Below are positions 4,705 to 9,121 of a DNA stretch of 9,121 nt, piece by piece. The stretch's first letter is position 1, and every line of letters starts with the position of its first letter. A model generated the notes under the pieces. The model had not been told where the DNA came from. It searched no databases and worked only from the letters and a program-made list of their open reading frames with translations. The position numbers and the translations under genes are program-made. The DNA comes from Negativicutes bacterium (lineage in GTDB: Bacteria; Bacillota_C; Negativicutes; Sporomusales_B; JARLHX01): the NCBI GenBank assembly GCA_031292015.1, contig JARLHY010000165.1:1-9121 (forward strand), read 5' to 3'.

Positions 4705-6654
4705 CGAGGATGACGAGGAAAGGTACGATTCCAGCGCCGATAGCTGGGTATTCATTTTGTTGATGTAGGTCTCCAGGCTGGAGTACTCGGTGTAAACCCT
4801 GTCCTCATAGGTGCTTAGCCGGTCCTGCTCGGCCGTGATCTCCGTCTCGTACTTGGAAATCTGGGTAGACAGCGAGTTGTCGCTGGCGTATAGCGTATCG
4901 GCCACCCCGGCCTTCGACACCAGCAAGCCTTCTGCTTTGCTGCTTATTGACGTATATTTTTCAATGACATCGTAAAAACGGTAAGCGATGCCTTCCTCGT
5001 TGTATCTTGTCGACCGTTCCGAGGAATCCAGGTCGGTCAGGGTGCCGGTGGTTCCCGAGACGCTGCTCGCCTGCTGGGTGAACAGCGCGATCACGGCGTC
5101 CGGGTTATCCTCAATGGCGCTCTTCAGGGTGCTTTCGGTGATGGTGAGTTTGCCGTTGTCGGTATAACTGTCGGAGGTGTCGATGCCGATATCAAAAACG
5201 CTGGTGGACAGCCCGGAGACTGAATTGATCATCGTGTCCCGCAGTTCGGTCAGGAAGCTTGACAGGGTCGAGTCATTCTCCAGCAGGCCGGTCTTGGCCT
5301 TTTCTTCGTAGTTGGTGATCTGGGTGTCGGTCATGCTCGACTTCTGGTCGTCGGTCAGCGGTGGGTAGTCCGAGTCGTAGTCCTCGTCGATCGTATCGTT
5401 GATGGTGGCGATCAGGGCGTTGTAATCGGAAACGAAATTGCTGATCAGATCATAGACCGCGTCGGTATCCCGGGCCACGGTGACCGTGGCAGCGCTGTCG
5501 GAGGACGACGAAGAAGACGAAGAGTCGGTGGTAACGGTGTTAAAAGTGTAGGCCACGCCGTCGACGGTGAGGTTGTTGGCGCTGCGGGTGTAGGACGTCC
5601 CGTCGATGGTTACCTTGGCGTCGGTACCTGCGGTCGATACGCTCAGGCAGTTCGACAAAAAGTTTTCGTTGCCGGTGTCACTCTCGCTCACCGTCAGGGT
5701 ATTGCCGGCGCCGGTGCTGTCCGCCGTCAGTATCAGCTTGCCGCTTGTTTCGTCATATTCCGCGGTAGCCCCGCAGTCGGCGTCATTGATATCGCTGACC
5801 ATTTCGGCGATGGTTGTGCTCTTGTCAAAAGAAGGGATAGTAACGCCGTTGATTGCCAGGGTTATACTGTCGTTATCGCTGTCAAAGGTCAGCCCGGAGA
5901 TGTCCGCAAGGGTCGAGGATGTGGTCAGACGGTTGGACGTGCCGCTGGTAAGGCCGAGGTCGGACAGGGCGCTGGTGCCGGAGGCGGGAGAACTGATGCT
6001 GATATCGTCCACGCCGCTGTCCACCGTGTCGCCGTTGGAGTCGGTGTAGGTGGCTGAAATAGTCAGATAGCCTGAGGAGTTGGTGCCTACCGTCAGCTTG
6101 TCCGCGCCGACCGCGTCGTCGATGGTCGACTGCAGGCTATCGATGTCGGTCACATCGCTGCAGTCAACAGTGTACTCGGTGCCGTCCAGAGTGATATCAA
6201 AGCCCGTGCCGCTAAGGGCTGAGTAGGATGGCGCCGAGTCGCCGGTGATGTCGCCTGCGAGGCTGGCGCTGCTCTCCAGCGTTGCCGCCGCGGCCAACTG
6301 GCTGACAGAGACGGTGTGGCTGCCTGCGCTGGCGTCGCTGGTGTAAGTGGCTGTGACTGCGGCACTGCTGCTGGTAACCGAATACTGGGACAGATTCGTG
6401 GAACTCAGCAGGCTGCTGGAGGAAGTAGCGTCGAAATAGGTGCTTTCAAAAGCGTCGATATCGGTGATGATCGACCGGTAGGAGTCCTGCTTCCACTCCG
6501 AAAGCTGTTCCTTCTCCTGCAGCTTGTCCAGTTTTTTGGCCTTTTCGGCAGTCATCAGCTCGCTGACGATGGTATCGACGTCGATGCCTGACGACAGGCC
6601 GGTGTATCTTGTTGTTCCGTTGACGGTGGTCGCGCTGATGGTGCTTGAAGACAT
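4702..6654 (-). CDS. fliD: Flagellar hook-associated protein 2, filament cap
   Basis: FliD sits at the distal tip of the filament and guides insertion of flagellin. The FliD N-terminal domain is at about residues 15-125, opening with YTGLSSGIDVDTIVSELMTA (17-36). A flagellin-IN-like repeat is near 263-292 (SITLAINGVTI...IAEMVSDIND). The FliD C-terminal domain covers about 395-645. Its landmarks are YPPLTDDQKSSMTDTQI (430-446), KTGLLENDSTLSSFLTELR (454-472) and ITESTLKSAIEDNPDAVIALF (505-525), and it ends in a coiled coil (595-645) and a poly-Ser tail. At 650 residues it is clearly longer than Bacillus or enteric FliD (roughly 470-500); the extra length is a Ser/Thr/Asp-rich middle (about 130-395) with a run of eight serines at 378-385. 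It contains three cysteines (165, 294, 336). AAGGAGGGG lies 6 bases before the ATG. It follows flgL after 39 bp, probably in one operon. Confidence 0.97.
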   Translation of the reverse strand: MSSSTISATTVNGTTRYTGLSSGIDVDTIVSELMTAEKAKKLDKLQEKEQLSEWKQDSYRSIITDIDAFESTYFDATSSSSLLSSTNLSQYSVTSSSAAVTATYTSDASAGSHTVSVSQLAAAATLESSASLAGDITGDSAPSYSALSGTGFDITLDGTEYTVDCSDVTDIDSLQSTIDDAVGADKLTVGTNSSGYLTISATYTDSNGDTVDSGVDDISISSPASGTSALSDLGLTSGTSNRLTTSSTLADISGLTFDSDNDSITLAINGVTIPSFDKSTTIAEMVSDINDADCGATAEYDETSGKLILTADSTGAGNTLTVSESDTGNENFLSNCLSVSTAGTDAKVTIDGTSYTRSANNLTVDGVAYTFNTVTTDSSSSSSSSDSAATVTVARDTDAVYDLISNFVSDYNALIATINDTIDEDYDSDYPPLTDDQKSSMTDTQITNYEEKAKTGLLENDSTLSSFLTELRDTMINSVSGLSTSVFDIGIDTSDSYTDNGKLTITESTLKSAIEDNPDAVIALFTQQASSVSGTTGTLTDLDSSERSTRYNEEGIAYRFYDVIEKYTSISSKAEGLLVSKAGVADTLYASDNSLSTQISKYETEITAEQDRLSTYEDRVYTEYSSLETYINKMNTQLSALESYLSSSSS

Positions 6655-6693
6655 TGCTATCCCCTCCTTGGGTGTCTTTCTCTTAGGGCCAGG

Positions 6694-8016
6694 TTAGGCC
6701 ATATAGTCGACCAGTGTTTTGCTGATCGCCTTGGCGCCGACGGACAGGGACGCGTCATAGACGGTTTCGGCGCTGGATTCTTCGATGGTGGCCTTGGCTG
6801 TGTCCACATCCTCGTTGTTGCTCATCAGGCCGGTGTAGGTCGTATAGTCGCTGCTGAGGCGGTCGGACACGTTGCTGACATGGCTCTCGCTGGCCCCTAA
6901 GGCGGCCTGGGCGGTAGTAAGCATATCAACATTGTTGTCGAGGTCGGTGAGCAGCGCGTCAATGTCGCTGATGCTGGTGGCTGTCGAGGTGCCTGTGGCG
7001 GAGTCGTAGGTTTCGTAGCTGGTATCGCCGTTGAGCGCCAGGAGTACCTTGGAAAAGGTGTCGAACAGGCTGGTGCCGGTGCTGGAGCCGACCACGTCCT
7101 GGCCCTCGGTATTCACGGTGATGTCCGAGCCGTAGCCGATGTTGTACTTGATCGACTGGGCGGAGGTGGAGGAGTAAACGCCGGTGGCGGTGTAGACACC
7201 AGCCATGGTGGCGGCACTGAGAGAACTGGAGTAGGTGGTGGTGAGATATTCCCCTTTGTAGGTGACCTGATCAATGTCGTTGGCAATACTGAAGGTAAAC
7301 CCGTCTCCAGTTGTATAGCCGCCTGCCGGGGCGCTCAGGGTGATCGTTCCGCCCGAGGTTGTGGTGAGGGAAACCGAACCGGTGCTCGACGTGGTCGTGC
7401 CGGTAGCAACCGTATTGTTCGACGCATCTTTCATGGTGACGGTGTAGGTGCCACTGCTCTCAGTCACACCTATGGTGTAGTTGTCGCCTGCGGTGAGATC
7501 GCCGCTGAGACTGAGGCTGGCGGCGGTATAGTTGCCGGTGCCGGCAGTGAAAGCGCTTACGGCGGAGCCCTGGACCAGGGCGTAAGGTGCAGTGTCGGTG
7601 TCGTAGCCGCCGAAGATGTAGCGTCCGCCGTAGGTGGTATTCATGATATCGACAGCCTGGTCTTCCAGCTCGCTGATTTCGGTGGCGATGTCGGACAAGT
7701 CGCTGTCGGTCATGGTGGCGCTGGAGGCTTTCGCCACCAGTGTCCGCGTCTGGGTGATGACGTCGCTGAGGCTGCTCAGGGCGTCGTCGGTAACGCTCTG
7801 CCAGGACTGGACGTCACTGACGTTGGTCTGGTACTGCTCAATGGTGTCCACGTAGTTGCGGTACTTTATCGCTCTGGTGGCTACCACCGGGTCGTCGGAA
7901 GGCAGCGAGATCTTTTTCTCGGACGATACCCGCTCCTCGGCTTCGTTCATCCGGTTGGCGGCGTTGTTGATATTCTTGATGGTATTGGCGACAATCATGT
8001 TATTGGTAATTCTCAC
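6694..8016 (-). CDS. flgL: Flagellar hook-associated protein 3 (hook-filament junction)
   Basis: FlgL forms the second junction ring between hook and filament. The 440-residue protein begins MRITNNMIVANTIKNINNAA, followed by the conserved VSSEKKISLPSDDPVVATRA (30-49). Residues 130-138 read GGRYIFGGY, the usual end of the N-terminal helical domain. The C-terminal helices cover about 351-440 (DIDALLTDLDNNVDMLTTAQ, later AKATIEESSAETVYDASLSV). Residues 150-248 are a Thr/Ser/Gly-rich beta-like insertion, which largely explains why it is longer than the roughly 300 residues of Bacillus or enteric FlgL. There is no cysteine. The start is GTG (8014-8016), set by AAAGGAGG 7 bases upstream, and it gives the expected MRITN terminus. 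The 15-bp gap to flgK and the SD adjoining the flgK stop suggest coupled translation. Confidence 0.97.
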   Translation of the reverse strand: MRITNNMIVANTIKNINNAANRMNEAEERVSSEKKISLPSDDPVVATRAIKYRNYVDTIEQYQTNVSDVQSWQSVTDDALSSLSDVITQTRTLVAKASSATMTDSDLSDIATEISELEDQAVDIMNTTYGGRYIFGGYDTDTAPYALVQGSAVSAFTAGTGNYTAASLSLSGDLTAGDNYTIGVTESSGTYTVTMKDASNNTVATGTTTSSTGSVSLTTTSGGTITLSAPAGGYTTGDGFTFSIANDIDQVTYKGEYLTTTYSSSLSAATMAGVYTATGVYSSTSAQSIKYNIGYGSDITVNTEGQDVVGSSTGTSLFDTFSKVLLALNGDTSYETYDSATGTSTATSISDIDALLTDLDNNVDMLTTAQAALGASESHVSNVSDRLSSDYTTYTGLMSNNEDVDTAKATIEESSAETVYDASLSVGAKAISKTLVDYMA

Positions 8017-8023
8017 TGAAGGC

Positions 8024-8034
8024 CCTCCTTTCTA
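8024..8034 (-). promoter_or_regulatory. Ribosome binding site of flgL, adjoining the flgK stop codon
   Basis: Read on the minus strand, the flgK stop TAG is followed directly by AAAGGAGG, then 7 bases and GTG. The strong SD supports the non-ATG start and suggests reinitiation after flgK. Confidence 0.85.
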
Positions 8035-9121
8035 GTCCGACACCATGTCGATGGTCGTCTCATAGATGGAATCCCAGGTTGTGACCGCTTTGGCGGAAGC
8101 CTCGTAGGCCTCCTGGTATTTGGTCAGATTGGCCGTTTCTTCGTTGGTGGACACCCCCGACACCGAAGATCGGCTGGAGTCGATGTACGAGGCGATGGAG
8201 CTCTGCACGCTGTCCTGGCGCGAGGCGAAGGATGTGGCTGTGCCCAGGGTGGCGATGATTGAGTTGTAGTAATCTTCGGCCGTCCCGCTGGCGAACATCC
8301 GCGAATCGTCGCAGATGCTGATCAGATTCTGGACGTTGGTATTGTCACCGGATGTGTCGTCAGCCGACGAGGCGGCCGCGATGGTGGACAGGTCGTCCTC
8401 CACGTCCGACGACAGCGATATGTTGGCGGCAGTGATGTTGGCGTACACGTCAGCCATGCTGGATGAGGAGATATCCGCAGCCAGCGTGCTGGAGGAAAGG
8501 CCGTCGTAAGAGAAAAACCGGTAGCCTGTATTGCCGTCGGTGCCGTAACCGGCGGAGTAGCCGCTGTAGTAGGAACTTCCGTCCTTGTAGACGCCTTCGT
8601 TGAAAGCTTCGGCGAAGGTCTGGGCGAAGGTGTCCAGCTGGGACATGTAGTAGGGTATGCCCTGATACTCCCCGTCGCTGCCGGTTCCGTCCCGCAGGTC
8701 GAGGTCGGCCTTCAGCGAACCGCTGCTGCCCGGACTGAAAGAGGCCCCGGTGTCGGCCCAGACGACATCGTACATGCCGTCGGTGCCGGTGGTGCACTCC
8801 AGCTGACGGGCCTCGTTGCCGTTGACCAGGGTCGCGCCGCCCACCGAGATGTCGTAGGTGGTGACGTCGGAGCCGCCGGCGGTGGTGCCGATGACGGTCT
8901 TGGTTACCGAGACGTCGGCCAGAGCCGATAGCTTGTCGACAAGCAAGTCCCGCTGGTCTTCCAGTTCGTTGGCCGAGGAGCCGGAAGCCTCGGCCACGGA
9001 AATCCGCTGGTTGAGATCAGCAATCTGCTGGCTGTAGGAGTTGATCTCATCCACCTGTGTTTTCACATCGCTGTTGACATCGGCCCGCAGCGAGGTCAAC
9101 TCCGAGGAGGCGTTGTTGAGA
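8032..9121 (-). CDS. flgK: Flagellar hook-associated protein 1, C-terminal part (5' end outside the window)
   Basis: FlgK forms the first junction ring on the hook. The frame is open through the right edge, giving 362 residues here; the TTG at 9097-9099 is an internal Leu codon, not a start. The visible part begins with a helical segment (DVKTQVDEINSYSQQIADLN, then RISVAEASGSSANELEDQRD and LLVDKLSAL), which matches the conserved FlgK linker between the N-terminal helices and the outer domain. A Ser/Gly/Asp-rich middle follows. The C-terminal helix reads TANLTKYQEAYEASAKAVTTWDSIYETTIDM, given here as TANLTKYQEAYEASAKAVTT plus WDSIYETTIDM, the class-defining hook-associated C-terminus. Two cysteines occur in the visible part. 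It is the first visible gene of the flgK-flgL-fliD-chaperone operon; its promoter lies outside the window. Confidence 0.96.
   Translation of the reverse strand, partial: LNNASSELTSLRADVNSDVKTQVDEINSYSQQIADLNQRISVAEASGSSANELEDQRDLLVDKLSALADVSVTKTVIGTTAGGSDVTTYDISVGGATLVNGNEARQLECTTGTDGMYDVVWADTGASFSPGSSGSLKADLDLRDGTGSDGEYQGIPYYMSQLDTFAQTFAEAFNEGVYKDGSSYYSGYSAGYGTDGNTGYRFFSYDGLSSSTLAADISSSSMADVYANITAANISLSSDVEDDLSTIAAASSADDTSGDNTNVQNLISICDDSRMFASGTAEDYYNSIIATLGTATSFASRQDSVQSSIASYIDSSRSSVSGVSTNEETANLTKYQEAYEASAKAVTTWDSIYETTIDMVSD

Noticed and set aside
8450..8797. A 115-codon Arg/His-rich frame overlapping flgK, and similar short frames opposite flgL and fliD.
   Set aside because: Out-of-frame shadows of high-G+C coding sequence with no ribosome binding sites and implausible composition.

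Overview
This window is a piece of a late flagellar (filament-stage) gene cluster. It comes from a Gram-positive-type bacterium with a fairly high G+C content. Strong AAGGAGG-type ribosome binding sites precede most genes. The set of flagellin, FlgK, FlgL, FliD and a small chaperone, together with a GGA-rich flagellin leader of the kind CsrA binds, fits a motile Firmicute (Bacillota). My tentative guess is a Negativicutes or Clostridia lineage; nothing in the window proves the taxon.

Left half (+ strand). The window opens in the last 64 codons of an OmpR/PhoB-type response regulator, closed by a clear rho-independent terminator (213-239). A structured leader of about 220 bp follows, holding several GGA motifs, one of them in the loop of a perfect hairpin. 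It leads into a 428-residue flagellin (461-1747). After a second hairpin-rich intergenic region of 244 bp comes an unrecognised Ser-rich protein of 259 residues with three nearly identical 32-residue modules (1992-2771), ending in another terminator. Next is a TPR protein with a GT9/heptosyltransferase-like C-terminal domain (2861-4219), a plausible flagellar-protein glycosyltransferase.

Right half (- strand, convergent). The reading order is flgK (3' part, running off the right edge), flgL, fliD, then a small FliT/FlgN-like chaperone gene. Gaps are 15, 39 and 15 bp. Two starts are non-ATG (GTG for flgL, TTG for the chaperone), with Shine-Dalgarno sequences touching or overlapping the upstream stop codons. 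The two halves meet at a perfect 10-bp inverted repeat (4207-4235) whose loop holds the stop codon of the TPR gene.

How the genes fit together. FlgK and FlgL form the hook-filament junction. FliD caps the filament and helps flagellin polymerise. The small chaperone probably escorts one or more of these proteins to the flagellar export gate. The flagellin forms the filament. The TPR-glycosyltransferase may decorate the surface-exposed Ser/Thr-rich insertions of flagellin, FlgL and FliD, all longer than their Bacillus or enterobacterial counterparts. The Ser-rich three-module protein has no Sec signal peptide and lies between the flagellin and glycosyltransferase genes; it is the least explained element and the best candidate for something undescribed.
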